A stretch of 64,000 nt of DNA from Cuneatibacter caecimuris (lineage in GTDB: Bacteria; Bacillota; Clostridia; Lachnospirales; Lachnospiraceae): contig NZ_SGXF01000006.1 of assembly GCF_004216775.1 (NCBI RefSeq), forward strand, positions 124,001 to 188,000, written 5' to 3'. A program made the position numbers and the translations under genes. The notes under the pieces were generated by a model that searched no databases, was not told the origin of the DNA, and was given only the letters and a program-made list of their open reading frames with translations. Each line of letters opens with the position of its first letter. Positions within the stretch are counted from its first letter, which is position 1. Below, piece by piece: positions 1-8,134 of this stretch.

Positions 1-569
1 AGTTTAGGCTCCCCCTCAAAGCTTGGCAGCGGAGCCCCATCGTGCATGTAAGTATGGATAAAACGCCCTTCTCCCGGAACAGGATTTTCATAGGCGAAGG
101 TATAACGGCTGCAGGCGTCCGGATTGCCGTTATTGCTCTTTAAAATAGACATGGCATAATTATATGCGCCGTTTGCTATGTGCATCACTCCTGAAATTCT
201 GGGGGTAAAGTTCGGACCGTCCGGTTCAAACTCCCTGCTGCGCAGGGACTGCTCAAAAGTCAGTTGATGATCCATGCCGCTGTAAATTGTATCAGTCTGG
301 TCCCCATTGGTAACGATAGTCTTATTTCCCAGCACCCGTACCGGAGCATAGATGATCAGGCTGGGATCCACCAGTTTAGAGGGGTCAAAGGCTTCTGTCC
401 TGATTCCTTCTCCGTCCTTCACAAACACCCGGTTTCTGCTGTTCTCGCTTCTTCCCATGATGAAATACGCGGTCACAGCTTTTGTACCGTTTGCAGATCG
501 TCCGATGATGATTCCTCTGCCGGGATAAGAATTGCTCTTCAATTCTTCCTGTAATGATACCATTTTCAT
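1..569 (-). CDS. purO: IMP cyclohydrolase, PurO type (partial, C-terminus outside window)
   Basis: The first 189 residues of a minus-strand protein are present and the frame is open to the left edge. The N-terminus reads MKMVSLQEELKSNSYPGRGI, followed by GRSANGTKAVTAYFIMGRSE, which I recognise as the archaeal-type IMP cyclohydrolase (inosicase) family found in many Clostridia. That enzyme closes FAICAR to IMP, the last step of purine synthesis. The start at 569 follows an AGGAGG site (577-582) at 8 nt. An in-frame ATG at 563 is possible but worse spaced. The ZTP riboswitch upstream independently supports a purine role. The family assignment is from memory of conserved sequence, not a search. 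Confidence 0.82.
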   Translation of the reverse strand, partial: MKMVSLQEELKSNSYPGRGIIIGRSANGTKAVTAYFIMGRSENSRNRVFVKDGEGIRTEAFDPSKLVDPSLIIYAPVRVLGNKTIVTNGDQTDTIYSGMDHQLTFEQSLRSREFEPDGPNFTPRISGVMHIANGAYNYAMSILKSNNGNPDACSRYTFAYENPVPGEGRFIHTYMHDGAPLPSFEGEPK

Positions 570-646
570 CTTTTCTTCCTCCTATGTGTGTTTCCTGATG
601 CCCAGGGAAGCGCAATCCGTTTCAAATTATTTTATAATATGAAATG

Positions 647-671
647 AAAAAGAATCCCGCTCGCGGGATTC
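647..671 (-). terminator. Intrinsic-terminator-like hairpin inside the purO leader
   Basis: On the minus strand a perfect 9-bp stem, GAATCCCGC-GA-GCGGGATTC, is followed by TTTTT. It forms the distal end of repeat copy R1 and lies between the ZTP riboswitch and the purO start. A TATTATAAAAT stretch just downstream could act as a separate -10 region. Confidence 0.6.
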
Positions 672-774
672 CCCGCCTGCGGCGTGTCGCTTTAGCGACG
701 TGATTCCTCATGCCGCAGTGCGATCCCCCGGAGGGTTTTGATACATAGGAAACACAGTTTCCTATGTATCAAAA
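652..774 (-). repeat. Dispersed structured repeat, copy R1 (most complete)
   Basis: Read on the minus strand this copy has three parts. First is a perfect 18-bp inverted repeat with a 3-nt loop (736-774, core GATACATAGGAAAC). Next is the linker AAAACCCTCCGGGGGATCGC. Last is a cruciform in which CTGCGGC pairs with GCCGCAG around a GTCGC-TAAA-GCGAC hairpin, ending in the terminator-like hairpin at 652-671. Related copies occur near 7.65, 27.1 and 57.5 kb, with fragments near 20.2 and 43.0 kb. It separates the ZTP riboswitch from purO. Confidence 0.85.
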
Positions 775-815
775 AACGCCTGGATACCCTGCTGCATGCT
801 TCAGGTGCCCAGGCG
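771..815 (-). terminator. Expression-platform terminator of the ZTP riboswitch
   Basis: On the minus strand CGCCTGGGCACC (815-804) pairs with GGTATCCAGGCG (788-777) and is followed by TTTTTT (776-771). The 5' arm is the conserved 3' half of the ZTP aptamer. Aptamer folding and terminator folding are therefore mutually exclusive, which is the usual ON-switch arrangement of this class. Confidence 0.85.
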
Positions 816-879
816 GACGGCTCAGATAATCCGCGTGCTCCCCTGTGGTCTCCCACTGTTTCCGCCAGTTGCACGCTCT
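806..879 (-). promoter_or_regulatory. ZTP (pfl motif) riboswitch upstream of purO
   Basis: The minus strand shows the ordered conserved blocks of the ZTP/ZMP class: AACTGGCGG, then CAGTGGGAGACCACAGGGGA, GCACGCGG, and the 3' block CCGCCTGGGCA (816-806). This class senses ZMP/ZTP, which build up when 10-formyl-THF is short, and turns on purine or folate genes. Its position upstream of an IMP cyclohydrolase fits that role. Confidence 0.93.
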
Positions 880-885
880 GTATTT

Positions 886-914
886 ATCATAAACGATTTC
901 TTTCAGAATTTCAA
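886..914 (-). promoter_or_regulatory. Promoter for the ZTP riboswitch-purO transcript
   Basis: On the minus strand TTGAAA (914-909) and TATGAT (891-886) are separated by 17 nt. Initiation would fall near 879, directly at the 5' edge of the riboswitch aptamer. Confidence 0.75.
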
Positions 915-947
915 GAATTTTCATGAATAAAATCTTTTAAAAAGTGG

Positions 948-975
948 TTGCATTTTTCCCAAAATTATGTATAAT
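948..975 (+). promoter_or_regulatory. Promoter of tRNA-Thr
   Basis: TTGCAT (948-953) and TATAAT (970-975) are 16 nt apart, about 25 nt upstream of the mature tRNA 5' end. Confidence 0.75.
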
Positions 976-999
976 ATATTTTGTTGCCGTCAGGCACAA

Positions 1000-1072
<73 letters not shown>

Positions 1073-1152
1073 TTTTTTGATTCAATAAGCCCTCCGTAGC
1101 GGATGGCAGCCTGATTACTGCAGGTTCCACCGGTGCTTTATTGTGGCTGACC

Positions 1153-1186
1153 AAAAGGGCGCAAACGGATAAACCGCTCGCGCCCT
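1153..1186 (-). terminator. Terminator of the polyamine operon
   Basis: On the minus strand AGGGCGCGAGCGG pairs with CCGTTTGCGCCCT across a TTTAT loop and is followed by TTTT. It lies 35 nt past the nspC stop codon. Confidence 0.85.
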
Positions 1187-1220
1187 ATCTCAATGACAGA
1201 ATTCCTTATCATGCAGTGTG

Positions 1221-2348
1221 TTAAGACAGCCTCTCTTTAAACGTCTCATATCCAAAGGATTTAACCACTTCCACCTGTCCGTCCATCTTCCGCAGCACGA
1301 TATCAGGCAGCCGCATTCCATTAAAGGTATTCGTCTTCACCATGGTATACAGCGCCATATCCTCAAAAACCAGTCGGCTGCCCTCTGCCAGCGGCCTGTC
1401 AAAGGAATAATCCCCGATCACATCCCCCGCCAGGCAGGTGGGGCCTGCCAGCCGGTAGGTAAAAGGCTTCTCTCCTGGCCCGACCGCCCCTGCCAGAGGC
1501 GGTCGGTAGGGCATTTCCAGCACATCCGGCATATGGCAGGCCGCGGAAGCATCCAAAATGGCGATCTCCACCCCGTTATGAAGGGTTTCCAGCACGCTGG
1601 TCACCAGAAATCCTGCATTGAGCACCACTGCTTCTCCCGGCTCCAGATAGATTTCCGCCCCATAGGATTCTCTCAGACGGCGGATCACTCTCACCAGCCG
1701 TTCCACATCATAACCGGGTCTGGTGATATGGTGGCCGCCGCCCAGATTCAGCCATTTCAATCCTTTCAGCCATGGGCTGAACTTTTCCTCAAAGGCGGCG
1801 GCTGTCACTTCCAGAGCGTCCGAATCCTGTTCGCACAGGGTGTGAAAATGCAGGCCGTCCAGCAAAGGAAGGAGTTCAGGATCAAACTGCGCCAGAGTAG
1901 TTCCCAGCCGGGAACCGGGAGCGCAGGGGTCGTATATTTGGTGCCCCTCCTGGGTGGAGCATTCCGGGTTCACCCGCAGCCCTGTGGATTTGCCCGCTTC
2001 TTTCGCCCGGAGGCCGAATTTTCTTACCTGTCCGGGAGAATTAAATACAAAATGATCCGCAAGGCTCAGCAGCTCTTCAAATTCGTCCTCCCGGTAGGCA
2101 GGAGAAAACACATGGGTCTCTCCGCCGAATTCTTCCCGCCCCAGCCTGGCCTCGTGCAGGCCGCTGGCCGTGGTCCCGTCCAGATAACGGCGGATCTGCG
2201 GATAGCAGGCGAACATGGAAAAGGCTTTCTGGGCCAGCAGGATTTTACAGCCCGCCTCATCCGCCACCTGCCGCAGCAGCTCCAGGTTTTTCTGAAGAAG
2301 GCGTTCGTCCACCAGGAAATACGGCGTCCTCAATTCCAGTCCTTCCAT
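1221..2348 (-). CDS. nspC: Carboxynorspermidine/carboxyspermidine decarboxylase
   Basis: This 375-residue PLP enzyme has fold type III and is related to diaminopimelate decarboxylase. It removes CO2 from carboxyspermidine (or carboxynorspermidine) to give spermidine (or norspermidine). The PLP lysine is K41 in LLAQKAFSMF. Further family blocks are HFHTLCEQ, LNLGGGHHI, LEPGEA and GPTCLAGD, the last with the Cys that acts from the partner subunit. Length matches the family. It is the last gene of the operon, 4 nt after the saccharopine-dehydrogenase-like partner that makes its substrate. Whether its main product is spermidine or norspermidine cannot be read from sequence. Confidence 0.93.
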   Translation of the reverse strand: MEGLELRTPYFLVDERLLQKNLELLRQVADEAGCKILLAQKAFSMFACYPQIRRYLDGTTASGLHEARLGREEFGGETHVFSPAYREDEFEELLSLADHFVFNSPGQVRKFGLRAKEAGKSTGLRVNPECSTQEGHQIYDPCAPGSRLGTTLAQFDPELLPLLDGLHFHTLCEQDSDALEVTAAAFEEKFSPWLKGLKWLNLGGGHHITRPGYDVERLVRVIRRLRESYGAEIYLEPGEAVVLNAGFLVTSVLETLHNGVEIAILDASAACHMPDVLEMPYRPPLAGAVGPGEKPFTYRLAGPTCLAGDVIGDYSFDRPLAEGSRLVFEDMALYTMVKTNTFNGMRLPDIVLRKMDGQVEVVKSFGYETFKERLS

Positions 2349-2352
2349 GGCA

Positions 2353-3612
2353 TTACTCCACCAAAACAGGATTTTCGCTGACCACCCAGGGAAGTCCCCA
2401 CTGATTCAGCGCTTCCATATAGGGGTCCGGGTCGAATTCTTCTACCGTATAGACCCCCGGCTGTTTCCATTTTCCGGTGAGCAGCATCATGGCCCCAATC
2501 ATCGCCGGTACCCCGGTTGTATAGGAAATCGCCTGGGAGCCTACCTCCCGGTAACATTCCTGGTGATCGCAGATATTATAGATATAAGCGGTCTTCTCTT
2601 TCCCATCCTTTTTACCGGTAAAGATACAGCCGATATTAGTCTTTCCCACAGTCCTGGGCCCCAGCGTGGCAGGGTCCGGCAGCAAGGCCTTTAAAAACTG
2701 GATGGGCACGATCTGCCGGCCTTCGTATTCCACAGGCTCCGTGGACAGCATACCCACATTTTCCAGACATTTCATATGGGTCAGATAGCTCTGGCCAAAG
2801 GTCATGAAAAAGCGGATGCGCTTCACACCGGGAATATTTTTCGCCAGAGATTCAATTTCTTCATGATGCAGCAGATACATGTCCTTCTTGCCCACCTGAT
2901 CAAACTCATACTCTCTCTTGATGCTCATGGCTGGAATCTCCACCCAGCGTCCGTTTTCCCAGTAGGACCCGGGGGCGGATACCTCCCGAAGGTTGATCTC
3001 AGGATTGAAGTTGGTAGCAAAGGGATACCCGTGGTCGCCGCCGTTGCAGTCCAGAATATCGATAGTTTCGATTTCATCAAACAGATGTTTCTGGGCATAA
3101 GCACAGAATGCCTGGGTCACCCCGGGATCAAACCCGGAGCCAAGCAGCGCGGTCAGGCCCTTTTCCCGGAACTTCTCCTGATAAGCCCACTGCCAGGAAT
3201 AATCGAAATATGCGGAAAATCCCTCTTCTTTACACCGTTTTTCGTATACCGCGCGCCAGGACGGCTCCTGAATGTCTTCCGGCTCGTAATTGGCGGTATC
3301 CATATAGTTCACGCCGCATTCCAGGCAGGCATCCATGACCGTCAGATCCTGATAAGGCAGCGCGATATTCATCACCAGATCCGGTTTTACTTTCTGAATC
3401 AGTGCAACCAGCTGGTCCACTTGATCCGCGTCCACCTGTTCAGTGGTGATCACCGCTGAAGTTTTTCCTTCCAGCGCCTTTTTCAGCGCGTCGCATTTTT
3501 CCCTTGTGCGGCTGGCAATACAGATCTCCTGAAACACCTGGCTGTTCTGGCAGCACTTCCGGATAGCCACATTGGCCACGCCCCCGCAGCCGATTACCAA
3601 TACTCTGCTCAT
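2353..3612 (-). CDS. Carboxyspermidine dehydrogenase (saccharopine dehydrogenase-like)
   Basis: This protein of about 419 residues begins MSRVLVIGCGGVANVAIRKC, a Rossmann fold with the GxGGV loop typical of the LYS9-like carboxy(nor)spermidine dehydrogenases. It would reductively condense L-aspartate semialdehyde with putrescine to carboxyspermidine using NAD(P)H. The start at 3612 is preferred because GGAGG (3624-3620) sits 7 nt upstream. ATG codons at 3615 and 3630 are also in frame, but the latter lies before the ribosome-binding site. Pairing with nspC makes this function more likely than lysine metabolism. Confidence 0.88.
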   Translation of the reverse strand: MSRVLVIGCGGVANVAIRKCCQNSQVFQEICIASRTREKCDALKKALEGKTSAVITTEQVDADQVDQLVALIQKVKPDLVMNIALPYQDLTVMDACLECGVNYMDTANYEPEDIQEPSWRAVYEKRCKEEGFSAYFDYSWQWAYQEKFREKGLTALLGSGFDPGVTQAFCAYAQKHLFDEIETIDILDCNGGDHGYPFATNFNPEINLREVSAPGSYWENGRWVEIPAMSIKREYEFDQVGKKDMYLLHHEEIESLAKNIPGVKRIRFFMTFGQSYLTHMKCLENVGMLSTEPVEYEGRQIVPIQFLKALLPDPATLGPRTVGKTNIGCIFTGKKDGKEKTAYIYNICDHQECYREVGSQAISYTTGVPAMIGAMMLLTGKWKQPGVYTVEEFDPDPYMEALNQWGLPWVVSENPVLVE

Positions 3613-3677
3613 CATTTTTCCTCCATTCATACCTTTATCTTGTTTGTATTTTTGTCTGTTTTATCAAATGCTCTGTA

Positions 3678-4532
3678 TTATAACTGCAAGGCCAGCAGCA
3701 TTTCCCTGACAATTTTGCAGGCTGCGGCAGCGGAAATCCCGCTGGGATCGTAATGAGGGCTGAGTTCATTCACATCACAGCCCACCACAGCAGCTTCCCG
3801 GCAGACTGCCGTGACAGCCCGCTGAAGCTCCAAAAAGCTGACTCCTCCCGGCTCGGGCGTTCCTGTTCCCGGAAACACGCCGGGGTCCAGCACGTCCAGA
3901 TCCACGGTCAGATAGACCGGCTTGCCGGCCAGTTTCTCCAGGGTCTGATCCAAACCCTGAAAATCAAACTTGCGCGTTTCCACATGGTCTTTGCCCCACA
4001 GAAATTCCTCCCGGTCGCCGGAGCGTATTCCAAATTGGTGGATTCTTCCGTCCCCTATCAGTTCCCAGCACCGCCTCAGCACACAGGCATGGGACAGTTT
4101 CACTCCCAGGTAATCTTCCCGCAGGTCCGCATGAGCGTCAAAATGGATCACAAAAACCTCCGGAAACTGCTTTTGTACCGCCCGGAAAGCGCCAAGGGTC
4201 ACCAGATGTTCTCCTCCCAGCATAAAGGGCAGCTTTTTATCCTCTAAAATCCTGGAAGTCCGTTCCTCGATCTGCTCCAGCGCTTTATTCGTATTCCCGA
4301 TACACAGCTCAATATCCCCGCTGTCCATCACAGCGATATCCGCCAGATCCCTGTCCTGATAAGGGCTGTAACTTTCAATGCCGTAGGATTCTCTGCGGAT
4401 CGTTCCGCTCCCGAATCTGGCGCCGGGACGGTAGGAAGTGGTGGAATCAAAAGGCGCGCCGAACAGGATCACCTCTGCTTCGCTGTATTCCGCATCGCAC
4501 ATCATAAATGTTTCAATATTCTTATTCAACAT
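3678..4532 (-). CDS. speB: Agmatinase
   Basis: This 284-residue ureohydrolase converts agmatine to putrescine and urea. The binuclear Mn site is intact: GGEH at 106-109, DAHAD at 132-136 and DLD at 211-213 followed by PGTGTPEPGG. The substrate is inferred from the operon, since the arginine-decarboxylase-type gene lies two genes upstream; arginase or formiminoglutamase are less likely here. Its ATG overlaps the end of speE by 11 nt, which suggests translational coupling. Confidence 0.92.
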   Translation of the reverse strand: MLNKNIETFMMCDAEYSEAEVILFGAPFDSTTSYRPGARFGSGTIRRESYGIESYSPYQDRDLADIAVMDSGDIELCIGNTNKALEQIEERTSRILEDKKLPFMLGGEHLVTLGAFRAVQKQFPEVFVIHFDAHADLREDYLGVKLSHACVLRRCWELIGDGRIHQFGIRSGDREEFLWGKDHVETRKFDFQGLDQTLEKLAGKPVYLTVDLDVLDPGVFPGTGTPEPGGVSFLELQRAVTAVCREAAVVGCDVNELSPHYDPSGISAAAACKIVREMLLALQL

Positions 4533-5373
4533 CTTTCAGCAGCTCCTCCACATATGCAGGTATGTAAAACGCGCCCTTATGCAGGGTGGTGGTATAGTAA
4601 CGGCAGCTGAGGCCGCGCATATTCCAGCGCACCTCATCCAGGTTTCTCAGAGGATGATACTTCTTCGACGCAAATCCGAACAGCCAGTGTCCCGAAGGAT
4701 AGGTCGGAATGTGCGCCTGATACACCCGGCTGACAGGAAAGGACTCCACAATATTTTTATGGGCCCTCTGGCAGGCTGATGCGTCGCCGCTGTAGAATGG
4801 GCTCTCATGCTGGTTCACCAGAATTCCGTCTTCCCGCAGGGCTTTATAACAGTTGCCGTAAAATTCCCTGGTGAACAGCCCTTCTCCCGGCCCGAAAGGG
4901 TCGGTGGAATCCACAATGATCAAATCATACTGATTCTCACAGGACCGTATGTATTTCAGGCCGTCCTCATAACGGATTGTCAGACGGGGATCGTCAAAGC
5001 GGCAGGCAGTCTGAGGCAGATACGTCTTGCACACCTCCACCACCAGCTGATCAATTTCCACCAGGTCGATATGGCGGATTTCCGGATATCTGGCCAGCTC
5101 CCGCACCACTCCGCCGTCCCCTGCGCCGATCACCAGCACCTGTTTTACTTCGGGATGCACTGCCATCGGCACATGGGTGATCATTTCATGATAAATGAAC
5201 TCATCCTTTTCCGTCAGCATCATATAGCCGTCCAGGACCAGAAAGCGCCCGAACTCCGGAGACTCGAACACGTCGATTTTCTGGAATTCGCTCCTGCCGG
5301 AAAACAGCTGACGGTCCACCCGGATGGACAGCTTAACATTTGGTGTATGAAACTCAGAAAACCAAAATTCCAT
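4522..5373 (-). CDS. speE: Spermidine synthase (polyamine aminopropyltransferase)
   Basis: This 283-residue enzyme transfers the aminopropyl group from decarboxylated SAM to putrescine. It starts MEFWFSEFHTP, contains FGRFLVLDGYMMLTEKDEF, the nucleotide loop VLVIGAGDGGVVREL and the catalytic DSTDPFGPGEGL. An upstream ATG at 5400 would overlap the previous gene and its N-terminus is not family-like, so 5373 was chosen, 4 nt after the preceding stop. Co-transcription with speD supplies decarboxylated SAM. Confidence 0.95.
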   Translation of the reverse strand: MEFWFSEFHTPNVKLSIRVDRQLFSGRSEFQKIDVFESPEFGRFLVLDGYMMLTEKDEFIYHEMITHVPMAVHPEVKQVLVIGAGDGGVVRELARYPEIRHIDLVEIDQLVVEVCKTYLPQTACRFDDPRLTIRYEDGLKYIRSCENQYDLIIVDSTDPFGPGEGLFTREFYGNCYKALREDGILVNQHESPFYSGDASACQRAHKNIVESFPVSRVYQAHIPTYPSGHWLFGFASKKYHPLRNLDEVRWNMRGLSCRYYTTTLHKGAFYIPAYVEELLKDVE

Positions 5374-5377
5374 CCGC

Positions 5378-6832
5378 TCACCTCTCTCCTTTCCAAACAT
5401 TCAGCCGATTGATGCCGGGGTCTTCCGGCCCTGTCATGCTGCAGCCTTTTTCTCTTGCATAATGGATGTAGCGGAGCACTTCCTCCGTAACCAGCTCTCC
5501 CGGAGCCAGTATAGGGATTCCCGGAGGATAGCACATTACAAATTCCGTACACACCCTCCCAAGGGCGGCGTCCAGCGGCACCGACTCTTTTTCCCCGTAA
5601 AACGCCTCCTGAGGCGAAATCACCACCTGGGGCTCTATGTACTCCTGGCACAGCATTCCTGCCTGGTCCTTCTGAAACCGGCGCTTCACCTCAGAAAGCG
5701 CGCTGACCAGCCGTTCGATCTCTCTTGGCCTGTCGCCGATGGATAAATAGGCCAGGATATTTCCCAAATCCCCGAATTCTATCTGAATATCGTATTCATC
5801 CCGCAGCAGGTCGTAAACTTCAATGCCTGCCAGCCCTGTCTCCAATGTGTTGACGGACAGCTTCGTCACATCAAAATCATAGACGCTGCCGCCGTTGACC
5901 AGTTCCCTGGAAAAAGCATAGTATCCTCCGATCCGGTTGATTTCTTCTCTGGCGTATTCCGCCATCTGGATGACCCGCCCAAATGCCCGTTCTCCCCGCA
6001 AAGCCAGGTTTCTTCTTGAAATATCCAGGCTGGACAGCAAAAGGTATGAACCGCTGGTGGTCTGGGTCAGATTAATCATCTGCCGTACCTGTCCTTCTGA
6101 GACTGCCGGTCCTGTCAGGAGCAAAGAGCTCTGGGTCAGGCTGCCCCCTGACTTGTGCATGGATACCGCCGCCATATCCGCTCCTGCCTCCATGGCGGAT
6201 ACCGGAAGCCCGGGATGAAAATAAAAATGAGTGCCGTGGGCTTCATCCGCCAGGCAGAGCATCCCGTGGCCGTGAGCCAGTTTCACGATTTCTCTTAGAT
6301 CAGAGCAGATTCCATAATAAGTAGGATTATTCACCAGCACAGCCCTGGCCTCCGGATTCCTTTCCATGGCTCTGCGCACATCCTCCACCCGCATTCCCAA
6401 TGGGATTCCCAGGCGTTCGTGACAGTCCGGGTCCACATAAACAGGAACCGCTCCGCACAAAACAAGGGCTCCCATCACGCTGCGGTGAACATTTCTGGGA
6501 AGGATGATTTTGTCACCCCGCTTTACGGAAGAAAGGACCATGGCCTGTACCGCCGACGTGGTTCCGCCCACCATCAGAAATGCATGGGCCGCGCCGAACG
6601 CCTCCGCCGCCAGCTCTTCCGCTTCCCGGATTACGGAAATGGGATGGCACAGATTGTCCAGAGGTTTCATGGAATTCACATCCATTCTGACACATTTTTC
6701 ACCCAGCAGCTCAGCCAGTTCCGGATTCCCCCGGCCCCTTTTATGGCCCGGCACGTCAAAAGGAACCACCCTCTTTTTTTCAAAAGCCTGCAGCGCCTCA
6801 TAGACAGGCGCTCTCTTCTGGTCTCCCGGCAT
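5378..6832 (-). CDS. speA: Arginine (Orn/Lys/Arg) decarboxylase, fold type I
   Basis: This 484-residue PLP decarboxylase is of the short Gram-positive SpeA/Cad type. It has FDVPGHKRG near residue 25, LADEAHGTHF near 194, and the PLP lysine K227 in SMHKSGGSLTQSS. The C-terminal domain carries the PPGIPILAPGE block. Arginine is the likely substrate because agmatinase (speB) is in the same operon; lysine or ornithine cannot be excluded. The product agmatine would feed SpeB to putrescine. Confidence 0.88.
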   Translation of the reverse strand: MPGDQKRAPVYEALQAFEKKRVVPFDVPGHKRGRGNPELAELLGEKCVRMDVNSMKPLDNLCHPISVIREAEELAAEAFGAAHAFLMVGGTTSAVQAMVLSSVKRGDKIILPRNVHRSVMGALVLCGAVPVYVDPDCHERLGIPLGMRVEDVRRAMERNPEARAVLVNNPTYYGICSDLREIVKLAHGHGMLCLADEAHGTHFYFHPGLPVSAMEAGADMAAVSMHKSGGSLTQSSLLLTGPAVSEGQVRQMINLTQTTSGSYLLLSSLDISRRNLALRGERAFGRVIQMAEYAREEINRIGGYYAFSRELVNGGSVYDFDVTKLSVNTLETGLAGIEVYDLLRDEYDIQIEFGDLGNILAYLSIGDRPREIERLVSALSEVKRRFQKDQAGMLCQEYIEPQVVISPQEAFYGEKESVPLDAALGRVCTEFVMCYPPGIPILAPGELVTEEVLRYIHYAREKGCSMTGPEDPGINRLNVWKGER

Positions 6833-6850
6833 TTTTCTGTCTCCTTCTCT

Positions 6851-7609
6851 TCAATAAATATTCCGTTCACTGAATATTTCTATCATTTCCCGGCGCAGAT
6901 TGTTCATAATTTCCAGCCGTACCTCCGGACGCAGCTCATGTACGTCCATGTGGAACAGATAATTCTGCAGATTGATGTCCTTCAGCATCATCCTGGTATG
7001 AAACAGATTTGCTTCATAGACATTGATGTCCACCGCATCATATTCCCGCAGGACCTCCGGAGCAATATAATCCTGGATCGAAGTGATCCTGTGATCCATA
7101 AACAGCTTTTTTCCATCCACATCTCTGGTAAATCCCCTGACCCGGTAATCCATGGTAATGATGTCCGAATCAAAGGACCTGATCAGATAATCCAGTGTAG
7201 ACAATGGCGTGATTTCTCCGCAGGTAGCCACGTCAATGTCCACCCGAAAGGTAGCCAGGCTGGTATCCGGATGATATTCCGGATAAGTGTGAACCGTCAC
7301 GTGGCTTTTATCCAGATGGGCCACCTGGGCATCCCCTGCCGGCAGTTTCATCTCTTCCGCCATCAAGATTGTCACAGATGCTCCCTGAGGCTCGTAATCC
7401 TGGCTGGAAATATTCAGAACTCTTGCTCCGATCATATCTGTCAGCGTAGTCAGAATGCCTGTCAGGCGTTCCGAATTATACTGCTCATCAATATAGTTCA
7501 CATAATCCCGCTGTTCCCGATCCGTTTTCGCGTAACAGACGTCATAGATATTGAAGCTCAGCGCCTTTGTTAAATTGTTGAATCCATAGAGCTTTAGCTT
7601 TCCTGCCAT
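6851..7609 (-). CDS. speD: S-adenosylmethionine decarboxylase proenzyme, E. coli-like class
   Basis: This 252-residue precursor cleaves itself to form a pyruvoyl enzyme that decarboxylates SAM, providing aminopropyl donor for SpeE. The predicted cleavage is K101-S102 in [14 protein letters not shown]. The length (about 250) fits the long bacterial class, not the short Thermotoga/Bacillus SpeH class. It is the first gene of the operon. An AAGGAGA site precedes the ATG. The 5' leader carries a terminator and repeat copy R2. Confidence 0.94.
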   Translation of the reverse strand: MAGKLKLYGFNNLTKALSFNIYDVCYAKTDREQRDYVNYIDEQYNSERLTGILTTLTDMIGARVLNISSQDYEPQGASVTILMAEEMKLPAGDAQVAHLDKSHVTVHTYPEYHPDTSLATFRVDIDVATCGEITPLSTLDYLIRSFDSDIITMDYRVRGFTRDVDGKKLFMDHRITSIQDYIAPEVLREYDAVDINVYEANLFHTRMMLKDINLQNYLFHMDVHELRPEVRLEIMNNLRREMIEIFSERNIY

Positions 7610-7638
7610 CCCAATGTCTCCTTCAGAGTTTCTCTTCT

Positions 7639-7701
7639 GCCGCAGCGCGATCTCCCAGAGGGTTTTGTTTCATAGGAAACTACGTTTCCTATGAAACAAA
7701 A
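7639..7701 (-). repeat. Dispersed structured repeat, copy R2 (hairpin A plus part of the GC-rich arm)
   Basis: The plus strand shows GCCGCAGCGCGATCTCCCAG, then a perfect 18-bp inverted repeat, TTTTGTTTCATAGGAAAC (7663-7680), TAC, and its complement (7684-7701). The cruciform half and terminal hairpin seen in R1 are missing. It lies between the speD leader terminator and the speD start. Confidence 0.85.
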
Positions 7702-7731
7702 AAAGCGGCATACCGATACAGTACACCGCTT
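7695..7731 (-). terminator. Intrinsic terminator in the speD operon leader (possible attenuator)
   Basis: On the minus strand AAGCGGTGTAC pairs with GTATGCCGCTT (with two G-U pairs) and is followed by a run of seven T residues. It is about 90 nt upstream of the speD ATG. Either it ends an upstream transcript or it attenuates the polyamine operon. Confidence 0.7.
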
Positions 7732-8134
7732 GCTTCATCAATCTTTCAATGAGAAAGTCCCTTCCTGCCGTCAGCATAACCAGGACTATTTCATCTCACC
7801 TGTTTTCACCTTCAGGCATATCTGTCCAGAGTCTATATAGCAAATACTTACTTTTACTACTCTTATTGATTTTTTACAAGTTGTCTGTACCTCGTACAAT
7901 GGTTATAAAGTAACCAACTTATAAAATTGAGCTTTTAACTCAATCAATAATGGCGGCTGGCTGCCGCCTCTCGGCAGTTGACCCGGCTGTCCGTATGGCC
8001 TTTCACCCTCCCGGGGGTCAGAGAAAATATTTGCATGGATACTCTGTAAATAATATACCATGACTTTTTTGAGTATATATTGCTTTCACTGGATTGTCAA
8101 TACCTTCCAGGTACTTTCTTTCCCATTTTTCCTG
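7732..8134 (-). other. Non-coding region between the ABC permease and speD; probable long leader
   Basis: No convincing reading frame was found. The minus strand holds GC-rich pairing segments (GACCC with GGGTC; CTGCC with GGCAG) near 7960-8030. A possible promoter is TTGATT-17 nt-TTATAA near 7915-7945. Further on, TCCTG can pair with CAGGA, or AGTCC with GGACT, just before the leader terminator. I could not match it to a known riboswitch class. Confidence 0.4.

Noticed and set aside
1218-2381. 387-codon open frame on the plus strand opposite nspC
   Set aside because: It is a mirror frame of a strongly supported enzyme gene, has no ribosome-binding site and no recognisable motif.
7940-8040. 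GC-rich stems resembling a NiCo or cobalamin riboswitch
   Set aside because: The conserved blocks of those classes could not be placed in order, and the downstream gene is not a metal or B12 gene.
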